NCBI GenBank assembly: GCA_003134965.1 | Contig: PLDA01000002.1 | Span: forward strand, 1,736,001 to 1,800,000 | From: Vulcanimicrobium winogradskyi | GTDB taxonomy: Bacteria; Vulcanimicrobiota; Vulcanimicrobiia; Vulcanimicrobiales; Vulcanimicrobiaceae | Length of the DNA: 64,000 nucleotides | Direction: 5' to 3' | In this document: positions 15,382-23,534 of the stretch, piece after piece | Layout of the letters: every line of letters starts with the position of its first letter | How positions within the stretch are numbered: position 1 is the stretch's first letter | Notes under the pieces: model-generated | Database searches by the model: none | The model's input: only the letters and a program-made list of their open reading frames with translations | What the model was told of the DNA's origin: nothing | Translations under genes and position numbers: made by a program

Positions 15382-16667
15382 AGATCGCCGTCGTAGGGCT
15401 GTGGCACCTGGGCACCGTGACGGCCGCCGGACTGGCGGCCGCCGGGCATGACGTCGTCGCGATCGACGACGCCGCGATCGTCGAGGAGATCGCGCACCTG
15501 CGCCTCCCCGTCGACGAACCGGGGCTCGCCGAGCTGATCGCGGCCGAGCGCGCCGCCGGGCGCCTGACCTTCGCGGCGCACCCGTCGGCCGCGTCCGGCG
15601 CCGAACTGGTGTGGATCTGCTACGACACGCCGGTCGACGACGACGACCGCCCCGACGTGGCGTCGGTCATCGAGCGTGCGTCGGCGTTTCTCGCTGCGTT
15701 CGACGGCGCTGCGGTCGTCGCGGTCTCTTCGCAGCTCCCCGTCGGCAGCATCGCGGAACTCGAACGCCGCGCGGGGAGCGCCCGCTTTTGCTTCGCGTCG
15801 ATCCCCGAGAATCTGCGGCTGGGTTCCGCGATCGCGTACTTTCGCGCACCGGACCGCTTCGTGGTCGGCGTGCGCGATGCGCGTGCGCGCGCAACGATCG
15901 AGCGCGCGATCGGGTCGTTCGCGCCGTCGATCGTGTGGGTGAGCGTAGAATCGGCCGAGGTCACCAAACACGCGATCAACGCCTTCCTCGCCACATCGGT
16001 CGCGTTCGCCAACGAGCTGGCGTCGGTGTGCGAGCGCGTCGGGGCCGATGCGCGTGAGGTCGAGCGCGGTCTCAAGAGCGACGTGCGGATCGGACCGAAA
16101 GCCTACCTGCGGGCGGGCGAAGCGTTCGCCGGCGGGACCCTCGCGCGCGATCTGTCGTTCTTGGCGACGCTGGGAGATCGCGAGCAGCTTGCGCTCGAGC
16201 AGATTCGCGCGACGGCGGCGAGCAACGAGCGTCATCGACGCTGGACCGCCGAGCGCGTGGCCGAGGCGACGCGCGGCATCGCCGCACCGCGCGCGGCGAT
16301 TCTCGGCCTCGTGTACAAGCCGGGAACCAATACGCTGCGCGCTTCGACCGCGGTCGCGCTCGCGCGAGCGCTGCGCGACGGGGGCGCGGCGGTGAGCGCG
16401 TACGACCCGGCGATCGCCGCCGGCGACGCGCGGCTCGGCTCGATCGCGACGGTCGTCGCATCGGCGGCGGAGGCGCTCGACGGCGCCGACGTCGCGGTGA
16501 TCGCGACGGCATGGCCGGCGTTCCGGGAGATCGACGTCGCGCTCTTCGAACGGATGCGGCACCCGGTGGTCGTCGATCCTGCGCGCTTCTTGGAAGACCG
16601 GTTGGCGGACGCGCATGCAGTACGGTACGTCGGCTTCGGCCGCTCCCCGCACGCGGTGACGCGATGA
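15378..16667 (+). CDS. UDP-glucose/GDP-mannose dehydrogenase family protein without catalytic Cys
   Basis: 429 aa from GTG 15378 (GTGA overlap). The three-domain layout of nucleotide-sugar 6-dehydrogenases is visible: Rossmann start VKIAVVGLWHLGTVTAAGLA, central KHAINAFLATSVAFANELAS, and a C-terminal UDP-binding-like domain (GLVYKPGTNTLRAST). At the position where the family has GGSC-x-x-K-D, this protein reads AFAGGTLARDLSFL, so the nucleophilic cysteine needed for the second oxidation appears to be Thr. The Rossmann loop is also unusual (GLWHLG instead of GxGxxG). It may be inactive, do only one oxidation, or act in another reaction. It belongs to the sugar-modifying operon. Confidence 0.82.
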   Translation: MKIAVVGLWHLGTVTAAGLAAAGHDVVAIDDAAIVEEIAHLRLPVDEPGLAELIAAERAAGRLTFAAHPSAASGAELVWICYDTPVDDDDRPDVASVIERASAFLAAFDGAAVVAVSSQLPVGSIAELERRAGSARFCFASIPENLRLGSAIAYFRAPDRFVVGVRDARARATIERAIGSFAPSIVWVSVESAEVTKHAINAFLATSVAFANELASVCERVGADAREVERGLKSDVRIGPKAYLRAGEAFAGGTLARDLSFLATLGDREQLALEQIRATAASNERHRRWTAERVAEATRGIAAPRAAILGLVYKPGTNTLRASTAVALARALRDGGAAVSAYDPAIAAGDARLGSIATVVASAAEALDGADVAVIATAWPAFREIDVALFERMRHPVVVDPARFLEDRLADAHAVRYVGFGRSPHAVTR

Positions 16668-17512
16668 GCGCGCGGCGGGTTCTCATCACCGGCGCCTCGC
16701 AAGGGATCGGTCTCGCGATCGCGCGTGCATTCGCGGCCGCCGGCGACGACGTCGCGATCTGCGCGCGCTCGGAGCCGGCGCTCGCCGCCGCCGCGGCCGA
16801 ACTCCGCGAGTGCCATCCGGGCGCGCGCGTCCATGCGCGTGTCGCCGACGTGGGGTCCGAAGGCAGCGTCGAGGCGTTGGTCGACGACGTCGTCGCGGCG
16901 TTCGGCGGGCTCGACGTGCTGATCGCGAACGCCGGGGTCTATGGACCGAAGGGGGCGATCGAGGACGTCGACTGGGAGGCGTGGGTCGACGCGATTCGGA
17001 TCAACCTGCTCGGCGTCGTCTATTGCGCGCGCCGCGCGCTGCCGGCGCTCCGCCGCAGCGAGCGCGGAAAGATCGTGATCCTGTCCGGGGGCGGTGCGAC
17101 GAAGCCGCTGCCGTTCCTCAGCGCGTACGCGGCCTCGAAGGCCGGCGTCGTGCGCTTCGGCGAAACGCTTGCCGAAGAGCTGCGCGACGCCCGAATCGAG
17201 GTCAACATGGTCGCGCCCGGCGCGCTCAACACGCGGCTGCTCGACGAAGTGCTCGACGCCGGGCCCGACGTCGTCGGGGCGGCGTTTCACGCTGCGTCGA
17301 TGAAGCAGCGGGAGGCCGGCGGCACGCCGCTCGAGATCGGCGCGGCGCTGTGCGTCTTTCTCGCGTCGCGCGCCGCCGACGGGATCACCGGGAAACTGAT
17401 CTCGGCGCCGTGGGATCCGTGGAATCGTTTCGCGGCCGAGAAGGAGCGCCTCGACGGGGACGTCTACACGCTGCGGCGCATCGGCCCCGAGGAACGAGGA
17501 TGGTCGTGGTGA
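16664..17512 (+). CDS. Short-chain dehydrogenase/reductase
   Basis: 282 aa, ATG 16664 overlapping the previous stop (ATGA). Classical SDR: RVLITGASQGIGLAIARAF (NAD(P) loop), IANAGVYGP (NAG motif), IVILSGGGATKPLPFLSAY with YAASKAG (Tyr/Lys pair; the usual Ser is in the LSGGG segment). A C-terminal extension (SAPWDPWNRFAAEKERL, then YTLRRIGPEERGW) goes past the typical 250 aa. Similar tails occur in SDRs of polysaccharide loci. It likely reduces or oxidises a sugar intermediate together with the adjoining Gfo/Idh/MocA enzyme. The exact substrate is unknown. Confidence 0.88.
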   Translation: MSARRVLITGASQGIGLAIARAFAAAGDDVAICARSEPALAAAAAELRECHPGARVHARVADVGSEGSVEALVDDVVAAFGGLDVLIANAGVYGPKGAIEDVDWEAWVDAIRINLLGVVYCARRALPALRRSERGKIVILSGGGATKPLPFLSAYAASKAGVVRFGETLAEELRDARIEVNMVAPGALNTRLLDEVLDAGPDVVGAAFHAASMKQREAGGTPLEIGAALCVFLASRAADGITGKLISAPWDPWNRFAAEKERLDGDVYTLRRIGPEERGWSW

Positions 17513-18492
17513 TCCCGCGCGTCGCGATCGTCGGGTGCGGTCTGATCGGGCACAAGCGCGCAAAGGTGCTCGCCGCCGGGTCCTTGCGGTTCGCGTGCGA
17601 CGCCGACGAGAAGCGAGCGCGCGCGCTGGCCGCCGCATTCGGTGCCGAGCCCTCGACCGATTGGCGCACCGTCGTGGCGCACCCCGACGTCGACGTCGTG
17701 ATCGTCGCGACCTCGCACGACGCGCTCGCCGAGATCACCGCCGCGGCGGCGGAGCACGGCAAGAGCGTGCTGGTCGAAAAGCCCGCCGCGCGCCGCGCCG
17801 CCGAGCTGGACGCGGTCGCTGCAGCGGTGGCGCGCACCGGCGCGAAGGTTCGCGTCGGGTTCAATCACCGGTATCATCGCGCGTTTCGGCAAGCGCGAGC
17901 GATCGTCGATGGCGGAGTGCTCGGCCCGCTGACACACGTGCGCGCGCGCTACGGTCATGGCGGACGGTTGGGGTACGAGAAGGAGTGGCGCTTCGTCCCC
18001 GAGATCTCGGGCGGCGGCGAGGGGATCGATCAAGGGATGCATCTGGTCGACCTCGCGCGTTGGTTCCTCGGCGATTTCGACGTCGTCGCCGGCGCGATGC
18101 CGACCTACTTCTGGGATGCACCGGTCGAAGACAACGCCTTTTTCCTGCTCCGGACGGCGCGCGGTCAAGTCGCCTCGCTCCACGCCTCGTGGACCGAGTG
18201 GAAGAATCTCTTCTCGTTCGAGATCTTCGGCCGCACCGGAAAGCTGGAGATCGGCGGTCTCGGCGGCAGCTACGGCCTCGAGCGGCTCGCGCAGTACGCG
18301 ATGACGCCGGAGCTGGGCCCGCCGCCGACGACGATCTGGGAATACCCGATGGGCGACGACTCTTGGGAGGCCGAGTGGGCAGCGTTCCTCGATGACATCG
18401 CGCTCGATCGCGTACCGGAGCCGAGTGTCGCGGACGCGGCAGCGGCGCTCGCGATCGTCGAGCACATTTACGCCACGGAGAAACGCTCGTGA
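17500..18492 (+). CDS. Gfo/Idh/MocA family oxidoreductase
   Basis: 330 aa from ATG 17500 (GAGG just upstream); GTG 17509 with a GTGA overlap is an alternative. The N-terminal Rossmann domain has RVAIVGCGLIGHKRAKVL, and the central VLVEKPAARRAAELD carries the E-K-P motif. GFNHRYHRAFRQAR and GGEGIDQGMHLVDLARWFLG are in the C-terminal substrate domain, including the conserved D-x-x-x-H-x-x-D. Members oxidise or reduce sugars and nucleotide sugars using NAD(P). It lies between an SDR and the heptose kinase with four- to thirteen-base overlaps, so it probably works on a heptose-derived or amino-sugar intermediate. Confidence 0.9.
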   Translation: MVVVIPRVAIVGCGLIGHKRAKVLAAGSLRFACDADEKRARALAAAFGAEPSTDWRTVVAHPDVDVVIVATSHDALAEITAAAAEHGKSVLVEKPAARRAAELDAVAAAVARTGAKVRVGFNHRYHRAFRQARAIVDGGVLGPLTHVRARYGHGGRLGYEKEWRFVPEISGGGEGIDQGMHLVDLARWFLGDFDVVAGAMPTYFWDAPVEDNAFFLLRTARGQVASLHASWTEWKNLFSFEIFGRTGKLEIGGLGGSYGLERLAQYAMTPELGPPPTTIWEYPMGDDSWEAEWAAFLDDIALDRVPEPSVADAAAALAIVEHIYATEKRS

Positions 18493-19472
18493 TCATTACG
18501 CGCTCGCCGCTGCGCATCTCGCTGGGCGGCGGCGGCACCGATCTCCCTTCGTACTACCGCGAGCACGGCGGTTTCGTCGTCGCGGCGGCGATCGATCGCT
18601 ACGTCTACGTCACGCTGCACCGGACGTTCGTCGAAGAGTGCATCATCAAGTACGCGCAGATGGAACGCGTCCACGCGATCGACGAGATCGCGCACCCGAT
18701 CATCCGCGAGGCGCTGCGGCTCACCGGGACCGCGTGCACGTCGCTCGAGATCGCCGTCATGTCGGATATCCCGGCCGGCACCGGCCTCGGCTCCTCGGGC
18801 AGCTTCGCGACCGCGCTGCTCGGTGCGCTGCACGCGCTCAACCATGAGATCGTCACCAAGGCGCGCCTCGCCGAGGAGGCCTGCCATCTCGAGATCGAGG
18901 TTCTCGGCGAGCCCGTCGGCAAGCAGGACCAGTTCATCGCCGCCTATGGCGGCATCACGGTGTTGACGTTCAACCAGGATGGAACCGTCGACGTGACGCC
19001 CGCGCGGCTGGACGCCGAGACACGTGCGAACCTGCAGGACAACACGATGATGTTCTTCACCGGCTACACGCGCTCGGCGTCGGCGATCCTCAAGGACCAG
19101 GACGACCGGACGAAGAGCAGCGAGCGCGGCATGATCGAGGAACTGCACCGCATCAAGGAGCTCGGCAAGGACAGCCTGGCCGCGCTCGAGAGCGGCGACC
19201 TGCGGCGGTTCGCCGAGATCATGCACGAGCACTGGGAGCGGAAACGGCGGCGTTCGACCGGTATGACGAACGAGCGCATCGACCGCTGGTACGAAACGGC
19301 GCGCGCGAACGGCGCGCTCGGCGGCAAGCTGATCGGCGCCGGCGGCGGCGGGTTCTTGCTGTTCTACACCGAGGACAAGACGCGGCTACGCCACGCCATG
19401 CGCGAGAGCGGCCTGCCCGAAGTCCGCGTCGATTTCGACTCCCAAGGCACGACCGTCGTCTCGATGAGCTGA
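18489..19472 (+). CDS. hddA: D-glycero-D-manno-heptose 7-phosphate kinase-like GHMP kinase
   Basis: 327 aa, GTG 18489 in a GTGA overlap. GHMP signature: RSPLRISLGGGGTDLPSYY at residues 5-23 and the phosphate loop DIPAGTGLGSSGSFATALL near 93-111; the C-terminal GGKLIGAGGGGFLLFY is the third GHMP motif. The G-G-G-T-D-L-P-x-Y-Y start is the usual HddA signature. It phosphorylates the heptose 7-phosphate at C1 to give the 1,7-bisphosphate, the substrate of GmhB. With gmhA, gmhB and hddC on the other strand this completes the GDP-heptose branch. L-fucose kinase-like relatives are the main alternative. Confidence 0.9.
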   Translation: MIITRSPLRISLGGGGTDLPSYYREHGGFVVAAAIDRYVYVTLHRTFVEECIIKYAQMERVHAIDEIAHPIIREALRLTGTACTSLEIAVMSDIPAGTGLGSSGSFATALLGALHALNHEIVTKARLAEEACHLEIEVLGEPVGKQDQFIAAYGGITVLTFNQDGTVDVTPARLDAETRANLQDNTMMFFTGYTRSASAILKDQDDRTKSSERGMIEELHRIKELGKDSLAALESGDLRRFAEIMHEHWERKRRRSTGMTNERIDRWYETARANGALGGKLIGAGGGGFLLFYTEDKTRLRHAMRESGLPEVRVDFDSQGTTVVSMS

Positions 19473-19711
19473 CCGGGAACGCGAGCAGGTGGTTAGGCGT
19501 GTAGTACCCTGCGGGCCGCGATTCGCAGTCCTCCAAGGGCTTGATTCGGTACTCGCGCTCGAGCTCTGCGCCGAGATCTTTGATCGCCTGGGAGGGTCAC
19601 TGCCGTCAGTTGGGTGCGGGGACTCAAGAGCGCAAGACCTAATGCGGCGCTGAATGTTGAGCACGTGCGCGAAGGGAGCAGTGAAGACGTGGTATCTTGA
19701 CGCGCGCTTGA
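19473..19711. other. Intergenic stretch with no supported gene
   Basis: Between hddA and the truncated lipoprotein. A plus-strand open frame (roughly 19502-19640) has a protein-like hydrophobic pattern but no credible start, ribosome site or family motif. The sequence is less GC-skewed by codon position than the flanking genes, which fits decayed DNA near a rearrangement point. No terminator hairpin with a U tract was seen. Confidence 0.5.
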
Positions 19712-20449
19712 TCAAGCCCCCAACACTAAGCCGCGGGTAATTGTGAAGTAATAGATTCCGCTGAGCGCGTTGGTGACCCAGAAACCGCCGGGCGCGATGC
19801 TACCCGGGTACGTGCCGGTGTCCCAGGAGGCCGCTATGCGCACGGCTGCGCCCGGAAGCTGCGTCCACGAACCGCCGGTGTAGCGCCAGATCCCGCGCCC
19901 GTATGTGCCGCTGCCCTGGTTCGAGATCACGTAGACCGACCCGTCCACACCGACGGTGATGTCGCTGGCGCCGCCCGCGATCGTACTCCACGAACTGCCG
20001 TCGTACGCGTAGATGCCGCCGGCGGAGTTGATCACCCACAGCACATTGTCCGGCGCGACGGACATGCGCATCGCGGCTCCGGGGATGTTGGTCCAGCTGC
20101 CATTCACGTAGTGCCAGATCGAACGGTCGAGGCCGCTGCCGATGCTGGAGAGCACCCAGACGGAACCATCGGGGCTAGCGGCGACGAAGATGCCGCCGCC
20201 CCGCAACTGGGTCCACCCTACCGGCTGAATCGCACTCCGGGGAATGCGGACCGACGTCATCGCGGAGGGCGGAAGGATCGGCGTTCGGGACATTGGCGCG
20301 GCCGGGACGGAAGCCGGCGAAACCGACTTCACCATTTCGAGCGGCGCTGGCGGCAGCGCACCGACCGACGACGAGCCTCGGCCGCATGCGTTCAGCAGTA
20401 CCGCTGCCAACAGCAAACCCGCGCCTGCTCGAAGCCCTACAGCGCCCAC
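19712..20449 (-). CDS. Truncated tectonin-propeller lipoprotein
   Basis: 245 aa from GTG 20449 (GAGGTGG just upstream). Lipoprotein signal with lipobox LNAC near residue 22, then a Ser/Pro-rich spacer. From residue about 75 there are four tectonin-like blades with W-T-x-x-x-G-x-A and D-G-x-x-W/Y-V (PVGWTQLRGGGIFVAASPDG, NGSWTNIPGAAMRM, GSSWSTIAGGASDI, GGSWTQLPGAAVRI). The protein is closely similar to the N-terminal part of the proteins at 20550 and 24332. It stops being homologous right after GIYYF, leaving a short unrelated tail. The two last blades and the catalytic domain are missing, so it is probably a broken copy, although it could still be secreted. Confidence 0.75.
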   Translation of the reverse strand: MGAVGLRAGAGLLLAAVLLNACGRGSSSVGALPPAPLEMVKSVSPASVPAAPMSRTPILPPSAMTSVRIPRSAIQPVGWTQLRGGGIFVAASPDGSVWVLSSIGSGLDRSIWHYVNGSWTNIPGAAMRMSVAPDNVLWVINSAGGIYAYDGSSWSTIAGGASDITVGVDGSVYVISNQGSGTYGRGIWRYTGGSWTQLPGAAVRIAASWDTGTYPGSIAPGGFWVTNALSGIYYFTITRGLVLGA

Positions 20450-20549
20450 GGACCACCTCGTTTCCGACCGGCTGGGGCCCGCGGCGTTCTACGAGTTAAG
20501 CGAGCGGCACCTTTTTCTGCTCAGCAAACCTGGGTGGGGCCCTTCCGCC

Positions 20550-23126
20550 CTACTGCTTGACGACGCCAATCTGCAAGCCGAAGCCGCCGCCTAGGTCCTT
20601 TCCCGACAGCGTCTGTCCGTTCGCCGATGGCGTGAGCGAGTAGTATACGAACGACCCCAGGTACGGGGACGGCGACGGTTGGAGACCGCTCACGATCTGG
20701 GGGGCGCCGGCTGCGAACATTCGCCCGAACTGGTCGGCGTACGGCGTAGGCAGGCTCAGCGTCGTGAAGCCGAACCGTGGGTCGGTCGTCTTCCCGGTCC
20801 CGGACGCTGCGAGCGCGATCGCGAAGTCGGAGATCAGGACGTGCGGATCGACACCGGTCGCTTGCTGGAGGTTCGCGTAGCTATAGTTTGCGCCGAGCAT
20901 CTTGGACAGGTACGTGTCGCCGCCGAAACGGTCGTAGAGGTAGCGCTGGAACAAATACTCCGCACCATAACAGCCGTTGCAGTTGTACTTCCAGCTCGTG
21001 GACGTCGAGTCCATTCCGGTGAAGGCGGTCACGCTGAAGTTTTGCGGGGCGAGCAGGTACTGTTGCGCGTAATAAAAGGCATCGTCGACGTCGTGCGCGA
21101 TCCCGAACTTGCGGTTGAGCGCGAAGTCCTGGGAGAGCATCGACAGGCCTTCGTTGATCCACGAGTCCTCGTAACGCACGTCGTTCAGTAGGACGTGGTC
21201 GACGTAGTTGATCAGGTGCTGCATCTCGTGCGACGTGCTGCGGACGAGGTCCTCATCCGTGTTGTACAGCACCGACGTCGAGCTGCTGGTGTTCCAGCCG
21301 ATGTAGATCATCGGCGCTTCGTTGGAATGCGGAATCGTTTGGGCGGTGTATGCCGGCCCGCCGCCCGTCGGGTATGTACCGATGAAGCAGTTGTACGCGG
21401 CCTGCGGCACGTAATTAAATGGGGTGAAGTAGCCGCCGACGCCGGCTCCCAAAGATCCCTCGTTCAAAATGAAGGCGTGGATCTTCGAGTCGGGCGGAAC
21501 GACGAAGCGCGGGACGCCTACGGGTAGCTGAACACCGTTCGTATCACACGCGTAGTAGCCGCCCGGGTGGTTCACGATCCCCGGCGCGCTCGCGGTAAAG
21601 CCTGTCGGACCGAAATGCGCGGTGTCCGACGCGTAGGCATTGTCGAGGTCGCCGGCGATCTTGGCGATTGTCGCCGCCGAGAGCGACAGCGTGTCGTCGA
21701 CCCAGACGTACCCACTAGTTGGTGTCGCCTGCAGCGTCGCGGGGACTTGGATGTCGTAGCCGCTGCTCGAGCCGATCGCGGAGACCGTCAGCCAGAAGCT
21801 CGTATGCGAGCCGAGCGTCGTCGGCAGGGCGCTCGCCCGTCGATAAGCCAGCGCTCCGCGCCCGATCGACGTATTCACGCGCAGCTTCGACATGACCGCG
21901 TCGATCTCGGCCGCGCTCTGGACGGGCCGTTCCCGATACCCGTGATGGATGCTCGGCGCGGCTGGGAGCGCAGCGGGACGCCGCGAGGTGCTCAGGACGT
22001 TCGAGCCGAGCGAGAAGGCCAGGTTCCCTTGTCCCACCGTGTTCGAGGGGCTGCCGACGAGCTCGTCGGTCGAGATGCCGACCACGGTCGCGCCCGCGGT
22101 GAAACCGGTGAGCACGCCCGCGAACGAGCCGGTTCCGGTCGGCGCAAGGTAGCCGACGGCCGGCGCGTCCGGTGTCGTGCGCGGGGTGACCGCCGCTTTG
22201 TAGATGCCGCCGGCGGCGCCGGTAACGTACACGCTCGTGCCGTCGGTCGAGATGCTCGTTGCCGCGCCTGGCTGCTGAGCCCAGTTGCCGGTGGCGAGAT
22301 TGTTGTAGTAGATCGGGTAGCTGCCGTCCGGGTTCACCAAATACCCGAGGGCGAAGAGCCCGCCGCTCTTGGTCGGGGCGACCTGCGCGACGCCGCCGGG
22401 GATCTGGTTGAATCCCGCGATGGGGCTATAATAATAGATTCCGCCGAGCGCGTTGGTCACCCAGAACCCGCCCGGATCGATCTTGCCGGGATACGTGCCG
22501 GTATCCCACGATGCCGCGATGCGCACGGCGGCGCCCGGCAGCTGGGTCCACGAGCCGCCGGAGTAGCGCCAGATCCCGCGACCGTAGATGCCGTTGCCCT
22601 GGTTGGAGACCACGTAGACCGAACCGTCGGCGCCGACGGTGATGTCGCTGGCGCCGCCTGCGATCCCCGTCCACGAGCCGTTGTAGGCGTAGATCCCGCC
22701 GGCGGAGTTGATCACCCACAACGTGCCGTTCGGCGCGACCCACATGCGCATCGCGGCGCCCGGGATGTTCGTCCAATTTCCGTTCGCGTAGTGCCAGATC
22801 GAGCGGTCGGGCCCGCTGCCGATGCTCGAGAGGACCCAGAGCGAGCCGTCGGGGCTCGCCGCGACGAAGATCCCGCCGCCCGGAAGCTGCGTCCATCCCA
22901 GCGCCTGGATGTCGTTTTGGGGATGCCGTGACGCCATGACCGACGCCGGCTGAATCGGGGTCTGGACCATCGGCGCGACCTTGAACGAAGCCGGCGAGAC
23001 CGAGTTCGGCGTCTGCATCCGGTCCGGCGGGATTGCGCTGGAACTGCCGCGGCCGCCGCATGCCGGCAGCATCAAGGTGAGTCCTAGGAGCAAGAACGCC
23101 CCGAGCCGGCCGCCGGTGTAACGCAC
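20550..23126 (-). CDS. Lipoprotein with tectonin-like propeller fused to M30-type zinc metallopeptidase
   Basis: 858 aa from GTG 23126. Residues 1-23 are a lipoprotein signal (lipobox LPAC). Residues about 75-325 form six tectonin-like blades (for example ALGWTQLPGGGIFVAASPDG, GNWTNIPGAAMRMWVAPNG, WAQQPGAATSIS), a lectin-like propeller. The C-terminal half contains a gluzincin site: SHEMQHL with H633, E634 and H637, and NEGLSML with E659 twenty-two residues later. This is the arrangement of M30 (hyicolysin-like) peptidases. It should be exported and membrane-anchored, with the propeller binding sugars or surface and the peptidase cutting proteins (inference). The last 40 residues have a decayed counterpart on the opposite strand at 23294-23497. 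Confidence 0.85.
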   Translation of the reverse strand: MRYTGGRLGAFLLLGLTLMLPACGGRGSSSAIPPDRMQTPNSVSPASFKVAPMVQTPIQPASVMASRHPQNDIQALGWTQLPGGGIFVAASPDGSLWVLSSIGSGPDRSIWHYANGNWTNIPGAAMRMWVAPNGTLWVINSAGGIYAYNGSWTGIAGGASDITVGADGSVYVVSNQGNGIYGRGIWRYSGGSWTQLPGAAVRIAASWDTGTYPGKIDPGGFWVTNALGGIYYYSPIAGFNQIPGGVAQVAPTKSGGLFALGYLVNPDGSYPIYYNNLATGNWAQQPGAATSISTDGTSVYVTGAAGGIYKAAVTPRTTPDAPAVGYLAPTGTGSFAGVLTGFTAGATVVGISTDELVGSPSNTVGQGNLAFSLGSNVLSTSRRPAALPAAPSIHHGYRERPVQSAAEIDAVMSKLRVNTSIGRGALAYRRASALPTTLGSHTSFWLTVSAIGSSSGYDIQVPATLQATPTSGYVWVDDTLSLSAATIAKIAGDLDNAYASDTAHFGPTGFTASAPGIVNHPGGYYACDTNGVQLPVGVPRFVVPPDSKIHAFILNEGSLGAGVGGYFTPFNYVPQAAYNCFIGTYPTGGGPAYTAQTIPHSNEAPMIYIGWNTSSSTSVLYNTDEDLVRSTSHEMQHLINYVDHVLLNDVRYEDSWINEGLSMLSQDFALNRKFGIAHDVDDAFYYAQQYLLAPQNFSVTAFTGMDSTSTSWKYNCNGCYGAEYLFQRYLYDRFGGDTYLSKMLGANYSYANLQQATGVDPHVLISDFAIALAASGTGKTTDPRFGFTTLSLPTPYADQFGRMFAAGAPQIVSGLQPSPSPYLGSFVYYSLTPSANGQTLSGKDLGGGFGLQIGVVKQ

Positions 23127-23293
23127 GATCTGGTCCCCCCGCAGGAGCCGCGAAAACGAAAATCAGCGGCGGGATTTTCCCGTCGGCACCTACCGATGCT
23201 ACTCGAAATCCGCCAAGCCCGAAACCCCCGCTGCGTTCAGCTTTTGTTCTATGAGCCCATTGAATAATCCATAACGGCAAAGCCAGAAGACCC

Positions 23294-23497
23294 GGCGGCT
23301 TCACCGCCAATAGGTTCGGTGAGCCCGGCCGGGTTCGGGCGTTTGGCCCGACGACGACCGGATTGCCGTCGTCGGCGAGCCCGTACGTCGGCACGTTTGT
23401 GTACTAATCGGTCGGTGCGAACGCGCTCAACCAGAATCTCTCCGGAAAGGATCTCGGCGGCAGCTTCGGCCTGAACGTCGGCGTCGTCCAGCGGTGA
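23294..23497 (+). pseudogene. Decayed C-terminal end of an M30-peptidase lipoprotein
   Basis: Within the 408-bp gap 23127-23534, the plus strand encodes TANRFGEPG, GLPSSASPYVGTFVY, a TAA at 23405-23407, then SVGANALNQNLSGKDLGG, SFGLNVGVVQR and a TGA at 23495. This aligns without a gap over the last 39 positions to the C-terminus of the neighbouring peptidase (SPYLGSFVYYSLTPSANG, QTLSGKDLGGGFGLQIGVV), the TAA replacing a Tyr codon. It is in the opposite orientation to all intact family members. Its upstream part is lost, and 23127-23293 shows nothing recognisable. The relic suggests a former extra copy that was inverted and destroyed. Confidence 0.72.
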
Positions 23498-23534
23498 TCT
23501 AGTCGAACGCCAACTCCTTAGTGGGTGCGCGCGG

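Noticed and set aside
19502..19640. Plus-strand open frame with protein-like hydrophobic pattern between hddA and the truncated lipoprotein
   Set aside because: No plausible start or ribosome site and no similarity that I recognise; too weak to call a gene or a relic.
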